A stretch of DNA of 64,000 nucleotides from assembly GCA_950295325.1 (NCBI GenBank), contig OX485805.1, positions 54,088,758 through 54,152,757 on the forward strand, in the 5' to 3' direction. Shown here piece after piece: positions 23,401 through 35,004 of this stretch. The notes under the pieces were generated by a model, which had not been told where the DNA came from, ran no database searches, and worked only from the letters and a program-made list of their open reading frames with translations. The DNA comes from Polytrichum commune. Lineage: Eukaryota; Streptophyta; Polytrichopsida; Polytrichales; Polytrichaceae. Position 1 is the stretch's first letter; each line of letters begins with the position of its first letter. The translations under genes were made by a program, and so were the position numbers.

Positions 23401-26400
23401 ACTGCTGGAGGGCTTTGCAGTGATATAGAGAATGTCACCAACCTATTCAAAATAATAGCTTGGAACATTTAGGGATAAGTATAGTAGAGTAGGCAGTAAT
23501 TCTATGCAACAGAGACCTTCTTTCTTTTTGAGTAAGACCCCTGAAACTATCAGATGTTTCTGGACAAGAAGATTTATGGGTATGTACCTAAAATAATATC
23601 TTCAGTAACAGAAGATTTACCTCCAAGCTGGGTTTAAGGAATTATTCCACACTCCTTGCAGATTTGACGCAAAGGTTTTTGGTCGAGATGATGCAATCAT
23701 TAGATAACGCCCGTATTGGAACAGCAGCACCACTAAACCTGGATCTTCATCTTCTTTGAATTTCAGCACTCTATCCTTCGTTGAAATTCGCTTCTTCCTT
23801 GGTGCTAGAGAATATTCTGCAGGTTGTGATGACCCTGATGCTCCACTTTCTCCTTCCATGGTCTTGTCTTCCATAACCTCTGAAGGAATGATGAACTCCC
23901 ACAAAGAAAGATCTCTGGCGCCATCTACACTATTCTGATTTAACTCCTTCAGCAGATCCAGTTTAGATTTTTCCTGGGATCTTCTGTCCTCCACAATTGC
24001 CTGTTCATCTTCGTCTACTTCATCACCTCCAATACATCTATGATTCCCTAGTTGAAGAGAGACACGCTGGAAAAGAGGCTGATAGTCAGCCAAGTGAGCA
24101 GCCAGAACCTCATCAAAAGATAGACCTCTTATTTTTTCCAAGGTTGCAAATGCTACAGACGCAGGATCCTTGGTTAGTGTGCTTGGATTCTTAAAGGGCC
24201 CATCAAAGGAAGAAGAGGCAGCAACATAAAGAACTGCCCAGTCTGCTTCATGCACTTTAAGTGTCTCATTATTTAGAACCTCTAATCTTGCTTTTCCACC
24301 AAAAACTTCCACTTGCAGAACAGCTGCAAAGTGCATCCCTGTTCCTTTGTCCGACTCAGGTGCATCTGTCGGACCAGTAGCTTGTGTGTTGTTGATATCA
24401 CCTGGGCACTGACCCCTTATAAGAATATAATTTGAACCTGGAACCTCCTTTCTCTGTAGTAGTTGGCTGTCCATTGTAACAGAGAAGGAAACTGAGCCAG
24501 CCTTGCTGCCAGCCACACGCATAGCAAATACCTGGGAGCAGATACAGGAGGAAATCTAGAGTAAGTTGGCCATAGGAACGAGCTGCAACTTAAAGTTCAC
24601 AAGGATACTTTGATCAACAAGAAAGTTGCAATAGATACAATAAGCAGCAGACTATGAGTAGGCACCATAAACAGGATAGTCCATCATGAATAAGATCACC
24701 ATGAGAATGTACTCTGATTGCAGAGATGTTGGTCACCTGATGAGGATAGGAAGCAAAGGCTTGACGCATGTATGATGTGTCATCGATTGAGTAATTAACA
24801 AATGTCATGGCTGTGTCCAGGTCAAGCTGACGGTGGTAGCTATCTTTGTTGAAGGTCTTATGGCCATCTCCAAATTCCAGTTTCAAATCTCCCAATGGTT
24901 GGTACATCTGATGATTCAGATTCCACTCCACAGTCAATGCAAAGGTGCACTTCCTAAACAGCTTCTTCTTTAAGAATGGTTAATTGCATGCCTTTGAGAT
25001 GGTCAATAATATAGTTATGTGAAAGCATGATATATCTCTATGCAGCAATCAGAATTAGATCTTCCATTTACAGAAATTTCTGCTATCCAGCAGCACGGTT
25101 TGATCATGCTACTAAGAAGAATTTGAGAAGCAGACTTTGGCCCTTGTTACTACTTGAAAAAACTCAGTGCATAGCAAACACTGTAGGGGATTATGAGGAT
25201 TCAAGGAGAACTAGGTAGCACAATCTCCAACACTTGGCCAACTATGTACACTCCACCCAGATACCCTACTTTAATCTCTCCACTGCTGCCCCTTACATCA
25301 AACCAGCTTTGCTAATTAGTCTGATGATAATATTGGATCCACATTGAGATAAAACACCATATTAAAGTACTCAAATTTGAACACCTGTGGATTGGGCCCG
25401 AGCATCTCATTCTTTGAGAGTGAGGTAGCTTCTGCATACTTTCCTTCCTTTACGAGTTCTCGCACTTGAGGAAGGGCTTCCAAAGCTTTTGGGTTGTTCC
25501 AGTCACTAGGTCCTCCAGACCAAAGTGTTTCTTCTGCACACGTTTCCAGAAATTCATGTGAGTGTTGACCTAGGCAATAATAGTATATGCCATTGAGGGA
25601 TGTGGAAGTAAGCTGAGAGCTATGAGAGCATGAGAGCTACATGCATGTAGTGCTTTCACTGAATGAGGTGAAATATATTGTTCTTCTGTAGAAACTTTGC
25701 TACATATAGTTTGTACCTATAGCAAGTGTCACAACGTAGTGATTGGCTCCTGTATTAGATTCACAGATATACAGGTGAACACAAATTCATCTTCAGAAAC
25801 ATTAATTGCTGCAAAGAAACTTAAAATAGTCAAACTCAAAATCTAAGTAAAAATCTAACTCTCAAAGACCTGTAAGAAAATCTCCACATTAAACACAGTC
25901 AACAACCTATGGAAAAAAAGCATCCATTGGAAACAACCAAAATTTGAATACTTGAGCAGAATGAAAACATATATAAGAAGTTTACAAGGACCAGTTTATC
26001 CAGAGCACTTGAAAGAAATTAATTTTGTCTCTAACCTTACACCCTGGTGAAACATAAATAGCTTTGAAGACTGGAGTGTTGTAGCACCATGCGTAACATA
26101 TAATACTGAAGGGAAGAGTTCATATGGACAGTAGAGTTATCCTTAAATTCAACATGAATTTTCGTCGGGAGTTGGTTGCTTTGCATTCAACACCTTCCAT
26201 GTACGATAAGTTTTCAGTGTATGCTTGGAGGTGGTAGTGTGGAGGTTTGAGCAAAGAACATTCTACAATGGTTCTTTGAGGGTCAAGCTCATTTTGGCAT
26301 GCCAGGAGGCATTAAAATGAGTTTGGCCCTCAATAGACCAAAATAGGTTGCTCTTTATTCAAATGCAAGCGTGCACCTAAACCAGCATGCACCACGAGTG

Positions 26401-27080
26401 GAAGGAAATAATTCGTGATAGATTTTCTATAAAGTCTCTCAATGGGAGAGAAAACTTGGAGTAGCTCGTTAGCTCATCTTGTGTTGAAGCTAAATTTTGA
26501 AAGTTGGGTGAAACTCCTTGGACCTCCTCTTTCAATTCCAAAAAATGAGAAAACTTTAGGATTCAAAATAGGGTATATCTATGAGACCCGCTACCGTATG
26601 TCCCAGATTGGCTAGTGCAAGTCAAGCTTGGCCCACCCATCCTGGTATGACAAGCTAGAAAGCCGGTTCTATAGCCCAACACCATTCTTTTAGCATGTTA
26701 ATTTGAGACTTCTGAAAACTTGAATGACTTTCCGGAAACGCTCTCAAACTCACTTTTAGCCACCTCGCTGGAGTCTGATCATGAAACTTTACGAATGGCT
26801 CTGTTGTATTTAAGACAATGAAAATTCATAGATGACCAACTCCCGACAAAAGTCTCATTCAGTTAAAGAAGAACTGTAGTGTATTTATATACATATCTCC
26901 GTATGTTTGCAGGGAAAAAGCAATTATGTTGCTCCTCTTACCATTGAGCTGCACAAGCTCAGACTGCACACCACCATACACCATGGCTCCCAATCGCCCG
27001 CTCCCTAGGGGCAGAGCCTCATTCCAGTACTGAGCAGGTTCGAAAAACTCCACAAGCATCCCACTCTCGCTCCCTTCCAT
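20458..27080 (-). CDS. FUC95A: Alpha-L-fucosidase 2, glycoside hydrolase family 95 (FUC95A/AXY8-like), 12 exons
   Basis: GH95 enzymes remove alpha-1,2-linked L-fucose, in plants mainly from xyloglucan side chains and arabinogalactan glycans in the wall. I spliced it by hand with GT/AG borders: 27080-26942, 25533-25385, 24907-24737, 24531-23621, 23313-23181, 23069-22911, 22576-22352, 22232-22131, 21961-21826, 21608-21407, 21029-20852, 20628-20458. The phases agree throughout and give 891 residues ending in TGA; the Arabidopsis protein is about 843. Recognisable blocks are the N-terminal ALPLGSGRLGAMVYGG, LNINLEMNYW (Asn463, Asn465), TNPSTSPE (Glu593), HRHMSHLFGLYPG (about 674-686), GPGWSMAWKNALWARL (about 712-727) and HPPFQIDGNFG (Asp772). 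By family knowledge the two Asn, the Glu and the Asp match the catalytic set of bacterial GH95, so activity is plausible. The start ATG has G at -3 and +4 and an in-frame TAA upstream. No signal peptide is obvious at this start. Residues about 317-403 are an acidic insertion absent from the Arabidopsis protein as I remember it. Confidence 0.93.
26159..26851. mobile_element. TIR element of about 690 bp inside fucosidase intron 1
   Basis: TTTCGTCGGGAGTTGGT at 26160 and ACCAACTCCCGACAAAA at 26836-26851 are inverted repeats with one mismatch. It occupies about half of intron 1 (25534-26941). No second copy and no clear target duplication were seen, so the superfamily is unknown. Confidence 0.5.
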
Positions 27081-27182
27081 TGCTGAACCTTGTACTTAGC
27101 ACTTGGTCTCTTTCTGCGAGATACTACACAGAAACCACCAGGTGGCCGGTAAATAAGAATAACACCATAGTGTTACAATTCC

Positions 27183-27852
27183 CAAATTCAATTTATCATC
27201 ATCAGTACCAGTGTAGAATAGGACAATGAAGTTATATTACATCTAATATCAACTTCAAATCTAGATCGATTCGGGAGCCAATATAATTCCTTCCGATCTA
27301 AAGCACGTGTCGGTAAACCAAACTAGTGTTGATGCTCCCTCGCTTGAAGAATAACAGCAATCCTTTCCATTTGAAGTAGACATTGAAAAAGTATACATAC
27401 GAGAGGTCTTCAGAGAAATTCATGTCCTGGTCTGATGTATATGCGTTATGGAGGAGACTACATTTGCTCAGATAAATAAGAATAAGAAAGTGTGTTGCAA
27501 TTTCCGAAGCCAATTTATCATCATCGGTACCGGTGTAGAATAAAATAGAATAGAAAAGTCAAATTACATATTTAAATCAACTCAAAAATTCGGTCGACAA
27601 ACTCGTGTAGGTCGGTCCTCCACGAGCTGTATCAGAGAGAAGTAGAGGAAACGGTCCAACTTAGTTGCGCCAGTCCTGTGAAGATCGATTCAAACGCAAA
27701 GTCAATTCCTTCCGATCTAACGCACGTGTGAGTTGATCCCTCGCATAAAGCATACGAGCAGTCCTTTCCATTCGAAGAAGACATTGAAAAGTACATATAA
27801 GAAAGGTCTTCAAGAAATTCAGCATGTCCTGGTCTGATCTGTATGAATTATG
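27183..27852. repeat. Diverged tandem duplication upstream of the fucosidase gene
   Basis: Block A (about 27183-27466) and block B (about 27502-27852) share TTTATCATCATCRGTACCRG, then CCTTCCGATCTAA, CACGTGT, TCCTTTCCATT, GACATTGAAAA and TCCTGGTCTGAT in the same order. Block B has about 100 extra bases near 27590-27690. It lies directly 5' of the gene and could be leader or promoter sequence. Confidence 0.7.
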
Positions 27853-28204
27853 GAGCCGAGCTTCTAAAGTAGTAGATTGCAAAGGCTGCAAAAGAATCAG
27901 CTCCAACTCTGATCCACATTTACGGCTGCGTATGGAAAACCTAAATCCCGCGCAGGACATCCTTGATCCTCAACTACAGACTCAAATTTCTCCTAGAACG
28001 AGGAAAACAAATCATTCGCAGGTCAGCAGCTGAGGCTCAAGAAAAGGAAGATTCCGATCAGATCGTCTCCTTTCAGTCGGAGCTAAACGATCGCAGGCCA
28101 TTGAAGACCTCAAGAAACTAATAAATGGAGCAAAAGAAGCAAGCACACAAATAATTCGTACCTTCTAAACGGAGTTCCTCCCGACCACCGAAAATATTCT
28201 CCGC

Positions 28205-28537
28205 TTACTTGCAACTACCGTGGCTTCCTGGATGAAGAAGAATTGAGCAACCGCGCGCCCATGACACCTCCTCGTTCCTATTCTGTGAACTTTGAAATTG
28301 GATCGCCATAGCCAGGCGAAAAACAAAGAGCGTAAGCAGCAGGTTACGAGGTAAGTAACCAAATACTGTGAGCAAAGTTAAGTGGCTGGTATCATCATGA
28401 GGAATTCGGCGACGAGAATGACAGGGAGGAATTGCAGACGACTGTGAGGCTCGAGGAAGTTGCCGAACAGGAAGTACTGTGGTACTGAAGCGTACTAGGT
28501 TGTGCGGGCAGAAAGAGTGCATCGGCATGAGCGCCAT
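28205..28537 (-). other. Possible upstream exon or leader of the fucosidase gene
   Basis: An ATGGCG start in good context at 28537 opens 110 codons with a hydrophobic stretch (SHLTLLTVFGYLPRNLLLTL, about residues 51-70). It ends at a donor-like GTAAGC (28208). If spliced to just before ATG 27080 it could add an N-terminal membrane or signal segment. However, the GTAAGC donor is in the wrong phase and only a weaker site (near 28217) fits. No family match is recognised. Confidence 0.2.
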
Positions 28538-29002
28538 AGCCAGAATCCATCTTCATCTCTCCCAATCCACGTCCTCAATCCACGTCCCATTTCAGATGAC
28601 ATCCCTGCTCGTGTCGCGTGACTGATGAGTCACTCGGGACATGGCTGGGTTTGTGAGGTCGTATGTGGTCACTCTTCTAAATTGGACAGCTACATTTGAG
28701 TGGTATATGGCCAGGTATGGTACTGTAATATGGACACCAAAAGCCATGTGTTACGATGAGATTGGGCTGTGCACTCGAACTATAGACACCATTCTATGCT
28801 ATTTAACAGTTAACACAATTGGGAATTAGGTGCATGATTACTTAAAGAGAAGGAGAATATATAGTTTGACCTCTTATTACTTTTGCATCTCAACTCCGAT
28901 CATAAAACTTGGAACGACATTTTTCATGAGTCGTAATTGCTAACCAAAGGTAGATGTGTGTTATTCATATTGTGTGAGCACAAGAATCTATATAGCCCCC
29001 CT

Positions 29003-29016
29003 CCCCCCCCCCCCCC
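29003..29016. repeat. C14 homopolymer followed by an A run
   Basis: Fourteen C then about nine A, next to family D repeats. Confidence 0.9.
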
Positions 29017-29040
29017 AAAAAAAAATAAAAAATCGTGTTG

Positions 29041-29620
29041 AGTATTGGACTTAGAATGATTAACATATTTTGAGCATGTAGTTCAGTCTCTTCTTAAACA
29101 CTTTTTTTTTGTGTGTGTGTGTTTGTTCTTAAATCCGCACCTAAGTACATACCATTTAAATATAGGTGTCCATATTCTTGCTATGTTGGAATTATGTATG
29201 TCTACCTTGTGTCGAGTACAAAGTGCCACAATATGGACACATACTTTATCGACTATGCAAGACTCAAAGCATGTGACTTTAAGACTTAGTTTCATGAGGC
29301 AAATGAGTATGAGCTGCTTTATTTCGTTTTGTTAGCCCATTTCTCCTAGAATGTTAAGCAAGCCATTATTACAAGATGACATGCAAAGATAGTAGCCATC
29401 TTTCTCATAAATTTTGGCACTCATAAGAATATTCTTGTTTAATATCAAAGTGAAGATTTTTCTTCTTGTTAAATGATCGTACATTGTAGGTGATTCCCCC
29501 CCAAATTTTATTGATTATTGAATTTGGAATAGATAACATATATTGAGCATCTAGTCCATCTTTTCCTCCAACATGTTCTCCTAGTTCTCTTGGTCTTGGA
29601 AATGTCATTTGATGTGTCAA
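29041..29620 (+). repeat. Dispersed repeat family D, copies 2 and 3 in tandem
   Basis: 29041-29230 contains TTGAGCATGTAGTTCAGTCT and ACATACCATTTAAATATAGG. 29405-29620 contains ATTTTGGCACTCATAAGAAT and ATTGAGCATCTAGTCCATC. They match different parts of the 11.4-kb copy, in the same orientation. Confidence 0.48.
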
Positions 29621-30784
29621 TACACATGGGGATATATGTTATCCTAGCTAGACACACAACGTAGGTGGGCTTATGGCTAGGTCTAATTCATGACACTAGA
29701 ACCAACAACGAAAAATGTTAACTAAGAAAAGCATATATATTATGAGAATTAGCCTGTAGCAAGAATGTATTTATGATGCTTGCATGCTCTCTCATGAGAA
29801 GTTTTACATGCAAGTTACAGATGAACCGGTTGAGTTTGAGAAATAAGTTCAAGACTTCACGAAAATTACCCATCTTTTAAGAGGAATCTATGGAATATAC
29901 CTCAATTTCATAAAGAAAAGCCGAATGATCAGAACATGTAACCAGTTGGACTTGGAAACACGAGGATCTTGACCGATATTGCCCAAGAATCTCCCCAGAC
30001 ACTGCACTAAATTTACTTCTATAGATATCTTCATCATTGGCAAGGTTAACTGTTGAATGCATTCAAAATTGATCAATTCGTTAACTAAGTCGGAGATGAT
30101 CTCTCAAGATAAATATACAGCACTCACTGCGGGCTGTCAGTATGGTACTGCCCTCAGGAAGCGTAAAGAATATCACAATAATACAGACGTGATCAATTTT
30201 CATGTCTGATGCGTACATGGTCATAAGCAAGTACTTGACTAAATCTTTTCTCGTCCACAGCTGAGGCGGCTATGAAATGCAAATTAGAAATTAGAGTGCA
30301 CACCGATCTCCTCTAGGTGCTCAAAATGGTTCACTTCTGACTCCTACCTGAATCAACACCTCAAGGAAAGAAACAGAGACGACTTCCACTTCTCACGTCC
30401 TGCAGATGTGAAATCTCTGAAACCTCAAATCTCCTCAAGATACTATCCTGGATGCAAATTCTGAGGAATTGTAGGTGAGGTTAGCTGCACCAATTTAAGC
30501 ATTTTGTGGTACTAATTATGTGCAGCGGACAGGATACCGTCATGTATTATATTATCACTACAATCTTTCATAGATTTTTCTCGTAAATCTGGATCATATA
30601 TTATATAACGTCAGGTTCTCGGTGACCGTTCTGAGCAATTGTTTGAGCAAATAAGCGTGTTCCAATAAGGTGAGTGGGCCTTGAACAGAAACTTTTCTCT
30701 CTTCACCCACTGCATGTAAGACACGAAACACACAATCAGTGCGAGATGATTAACAAAATCTAAATCATACCTGTAGCCACTTTC

Positions 30785-30975
30785 CTCAGAATTTTTGGAG
30801 CTCGTATGAATATCATTTTCATTTCCTACCCAAGTGCAGATTCTCGTTCTTATTGAATGGTCATGCAGGTCCCCCCAGTTATATTGGCTATATATTGAGC
30901 CTGGAATGGTCAAAAAGAATTTGAGTACGTAGAGTCCGATGACTTTTAAACAAGTGTCTTTTTGGTGTACGTTTT
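30785..30975 (+). repeat. Dispersed repeat family D, copy 4
   Basis: TTTTTGGAGCTCGTATGAAT, ATATTGAGCCTGGAATGGTC and TTTTAAACAAGTGTCTTTTT follow the order of copies 1-3. Confidence 0.42.
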
Positions 30976-32440
30976 TGGGGGTGTTGAATTAACACCGGTT
31001 CTGCCTTAGTCTCATCGATGAGCTACTCGGCAATGGTCATGAGAGTGTTGCAGAGGGGACTGAGCAATCTCTAAGTTATCTCTAATCTTGTTCTTGAGGT
31101 AGTTTCTTGCAATCTCCAATGCAAGCCTAAGGCCGCGAGGCCATGCACTGGGCCGTTCTGTTTTGAGGTTCTTTAGGAAATCTCAAAGGTGGACACCACC
31201 TGTTTGGGTTTATTATTGAGCAAGCCTAATTCGTGAGCACTTCAAACTTCATAAACAACTCTGGAGGAGCGAAGTGGATGTTTGTTTACTGCGACGTCAA
31301 TCTCTCTCTCTCTCTCTCTAACACAAATTGTAATAACTATTGAACCTACAATGGTTGAGCGTATACTCCACTCTCAATGTAACATGTCTTTCTGGTGCCC
31401 GCTCTCAACAACAAGCCTTGCCACATGCCATTCAAATATAGGTGTCGGATTAAAGAAGAGTGAGCACATAAGGCCCACGTACCTCAAAAAATCAGCTACT
31501 AGGTACTGTGCATCTTTTGTTTCTACAAAGTAAACAGAAAATCAAGGCACAAGATGGGTGCATAATTTCCTGAGGCACCTCACAGGTGAATCGCAAGAGA
31601 CTCGACACAAACAAAGTGCATGCTACATTGACAACGAAACAAACTCTCAATGGACTTTCAAACTCTCTAAAACCCATGGTGCACTAATATTGGATGATTC
31701 TTACCACACTGTTAGGTTAAAACCACGTACATCTCTTAGTTAGCCACGTGGATTCATTAGTGACATGGATATTCGTAGTTACTACGTAGTTAGTTATATG
31801 TTAGTTTTAAAATACTCAAGTATTCCCGCCTATTTTGGCTTTCTGGTATCTTCGGAGGAGTTCTGAACATTTTGAGGATATACTGCTGTGTAACTGCAGT
31901 TATTGTTGCTTGTTTTTGTGCACATCTTTGTATATTCACTGATAAAGTAGATGACAGCATTATTGCAACCGTGTTCATCAGCTTGCCTTGTGAATATTTC
32001 CATTGACTAATGCTCTCTAATAGGGTTTGGTGGCACTAGCAAGTACAAAGGACCACCAAGGTTCTGCTTACATTTTGGACAGGATTCCGGAAAACACACA
32101 CTTGAAAGGGAAGTGTCTCCAACTAGCGGAAAACACACTTTTGATCTTCATATGGTCTCCAAATAGCGGTGATGTGGAATGCAGTATTTCAGTTCTTTTA
32201 TCCCACCAAAGTCAAAGACATTCAAGGAGAAACCAAGTTCTGTGTCTGTGGCTAAATTGTGGCAAGCAACAAGTTAATTCCATAGGTGACACTGAAGGAG
32301 TATGGAGAGTACAGAAGTGGTTGCAAAAACGGAACAAAACTCGTACATGAAATTTACAAAACTCAGCAGACCCCCGAGTCGGGAGGAAACGGTATTCTCC
32401 CTATGCTAGAAAAGTTTCAGATTCTTTGACTTGAACATAA
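30976..32440. other. No gene recognised between repeats and the RING gene
   Basis: It holds the CT microsatellite and a 107-codon plus-strand ORF (32027-32350) without recognisable motifs. The end next to 32440 is expected to be RING-gene 3' untranslated sequence. Confidence 0.5.
31302..31319. repeat. (CT)n microsatellite
   Basis: About nine CT units. Confidence 0.9.
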
Positions 32441-33138
32441 TCAAATGTGGCTTGGAGCTTCTGCCATGGCCATGATGTGGTGCAGCATTGCCTGATTAGC
32501 AGCCCGGAGCTCCCACACCTCATCTAGCAAACGATTCACCTCTCATGCATAACATTGTCTCTCAAATCTCTCTTAAGTGTGCGATTCAGTTGTTTCCAAT
32601 ATCTCAGTGAACTTCTTAATTGCAGAGTCTCGCGCCATAGTTCATCACGCTCCCTCCGCATTTGATTGAAAGCCTCTTCAACTTGATGTCTTTCATTCTC
32701 TGAAAACTGAAGATCATTCCACAGACTGTTGATGGTATTTTGATAGCGTTCCTCTGTAGCACGAGCTCGTTCTACAGCTCCTACCTCTGGACTTTCAGCC
32801 TGGTGGTACTCGATAGATTCCTCGCCTGTCCGAAATGTTGGTGCAGTAGGACGTGGAGGGATAGCCAATGTGCATTCTAAATTGTTTGCATGGTTTATCC
32901 TTTGCTCAGGTATGGGTTGATCTTGCATACCATACAATGGAATAATGTTGACGTTTAAGTTTACAGGGGTTCTGCAGACTGGACATCCTCTCGTCAGCTC
33001 TACATGAAGCCACTTATACAGGCATGACCAGCAGTACATATGACCGCATGATGTGATAACAGGCTCGATGGCTGGATCTTTGCAAATGTTGCAGCCCAGG
33101 GGGCTCGGCTCACGAGAAACTGAGTCTGGCGAATCCAT
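32441..33138 (-). CDS. RMA-like C3HC4 RING E3 ubiquitin ligase with C-terminal coiled coil; probable frameshift near the 3' end
   Basis: The open frame 33138-32536 gives 200 residues. A RING finger occupies residues 16-55 with all eight zinc ligands: Cys16, Cys19, Cys31, His33, Cys36, Cys39, Cys52, Cys55. The sequence after it (VNLNVNIIPLYG) resembles plant RMA/RNF5-type E3 ligases, which recruit E2 enzymes to ubiquitinate targets. Residues about 120-197 are charged and heptad-like, predicting a coiled coil. The C-terminal membrane anchor of true RMA proteins is not seen. The open frame ends at TGA 32538-32536, but a frame offset by two bases continues the same amphipathic pattern for 33 more residues (EVNRLLDEVWELRAAN...) to TGA at 32443-32441. 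The offset lies in a GAGAG stretch at 32540-32544. I chose ATG 33138 because it has A at -3 and G at +4. An ATG at 33180 is in frame, but a CAG acceptor-like site lies between the two, so it may be intronic. No intron was found inside the coding region. Confidence 0.82.
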
Positions 33139-34705
33139 AGTGCTGCATTGAATCTGCAAGGTCACTGCACAACATGACATCAGATCCCTGAGATTTGCTA
33201 CATAAAATTATGACTGGAACTTCCTAGGTCATGTCAGCAACCCAAAAAGCAGAAACTCGCTGTGCAAAACCTGTTCACTTCATGTCCAGACAGCCCAAAA
33301 TTTCAACAAAACGTCCTGCCAGCTTGCTGGAACAGGAAAACTAGAGAATTGAATTGCATGAGGTCTTAAACTGAAACACTTGAACTGGAAGGAGTAATGT
33401 GGAAACCCTAGCTACAACGTGCATCATGACATGCACATGAAACTGTATTTGGCAAGACAATATAAGTATGACGAAAGTTGTCATGTTTAGTACCTGGTAG
33501 CAAAGCATTCTCCTCTGATAGAGATTGCCACAGAAGGTGAAATGACACTCTGAAAGACAGCAGCAACTTGGAGGGATTGAATTGCTGACTAAAGAGAGCA
33601 ATGACAATGCAATGAAAGCACTTCTGTGCAACCAGAGAAGGTGGGGACATATATATAAGCAGCCTACTCCTCCCTCCATTCACCAGCCTCGAGGGTGCAG
33701 CAGTTCATCAGGCCTTGGTAAGTGGGAAGAAAACCTGCCGAGATGAATGTGTTGGTGCATGACGAGGTTAACAGAACTTGGTATTGGTTTTGGTCTACCA
33801 AGATTGTCCACCTCTAGCAAGCCACTACTGCATGATGTCTACAGCCTTCAGCAATATTGTGAGAGCTCCAGCATTCTGCACATGGTTCACCAGATTGTAC
33901 TCGAAACACTGGAAAAGAAAATATACTTGAAGCAGACTAGAAGTTATGCACAATCTATACATGTTCATTAATTGACATTGAACAACTTCTCTACAACAGC
34001 TATGGAGTCTATCCGATGTCCATGGGTTACATTTTCTGCAGGAATATACTAACAAATCAAAACTAAATAGATTTCATGAAGTCAGTTACATTGATGAATA
34101 ACAGCCAGAATAATCTCGGTCACCAATTTTTGAGGTAAGTTGTAATGGTATCAAGTCCTCGTTTGTTCTGTAACTGCAACTTCATAGTGACTCAAAAGAA
34201 TTTTGGTGAAGTACCTTCCTTCGCTCTTCTGTGACTTGAAGTGCAGCGTTCTTAGGTGATGCATGAACATGATCACAAAAGTACTTGAATAGGCAATACA
34301 ACTGGCTGCTACAAAAAATCCTGCCTCTTATTACTGCACATGAAAGCCTAATGCAAACATAGTCATACGACCAATTTGCTTGAGAACCTTTCTGTAAATC
34401 TTTGTGCCTAATTCCCTGGCCATGAGTTACAAAATTTGAAACCAAGTTGGAATCTTCTTTGCAGTAAAAGGGTCAGTCATCAAAGTTCAAGCACTACACT
34501 TGTTTCTGAAAGCATGATTGCAATCAAGATGGATATTCCAGTAGGAACAAATGACAGGATATCAATGCTTACTGCTCTAAGTTTAGACTCATGGACTTCA
34601 CGAATTGTTTCAAAGCGCAAAAAGGAACTAGGATTCAGCAGGAGCTAACTTTACCAATGATCTGTGAGCCCTCACATTAAAAGCCCTGAGAATGTCAATC
34701 CTCTT

Positions 34706-35004
34706 GCACTTCCCAATGCATGGGCAAGGCATGTCTGGACCCGGGCAGAGTCAAGAGAAAATTTTCGCATTTGAGCACATCTCTCATCCATCCAAAACAA
34801 CAACTTGACCCCATAGGTTTGTGGCCAATTCATCTCAAGTGACTCTATCTAGACTAATTTAGGGTCTTTGAAACTATTTTCAGTGTCAAATCAACTAAAA
34901 TTGGTCCTTACGTTGGATGAATGAGAGGTAAGCTCGTATGCAAACATTTTTCTCATGCCTCTGCCCGCAGCCCGGACATTCCTTGCCCATGCATTGGGAA
35001 GCGC
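34706..35004. mobile_element. TIR element with about 40-bp ends enclosing a family Q repeat
   Basis: The ends GCACTTCCCAATGCATGGGC and (reverse complement of the right end) GCGCTTCCCAATGCATGGGC continue as inverted repeats for about 40 bp to GGGCAGAG. Between them, 34772-34936 matches the repeats at 10058-10258 and, inverted, 42003-42190, so the structure is composite. No clear target duplication. Confidence 0.65.

Noticed and set aside
24614-24700. Extension of fucosidase exon 3 to a donor at 24699
   Set aside because: It would shift the frame of exon 4. The donor at 24736 after YPHQ keeps phase and gives the conserved join.
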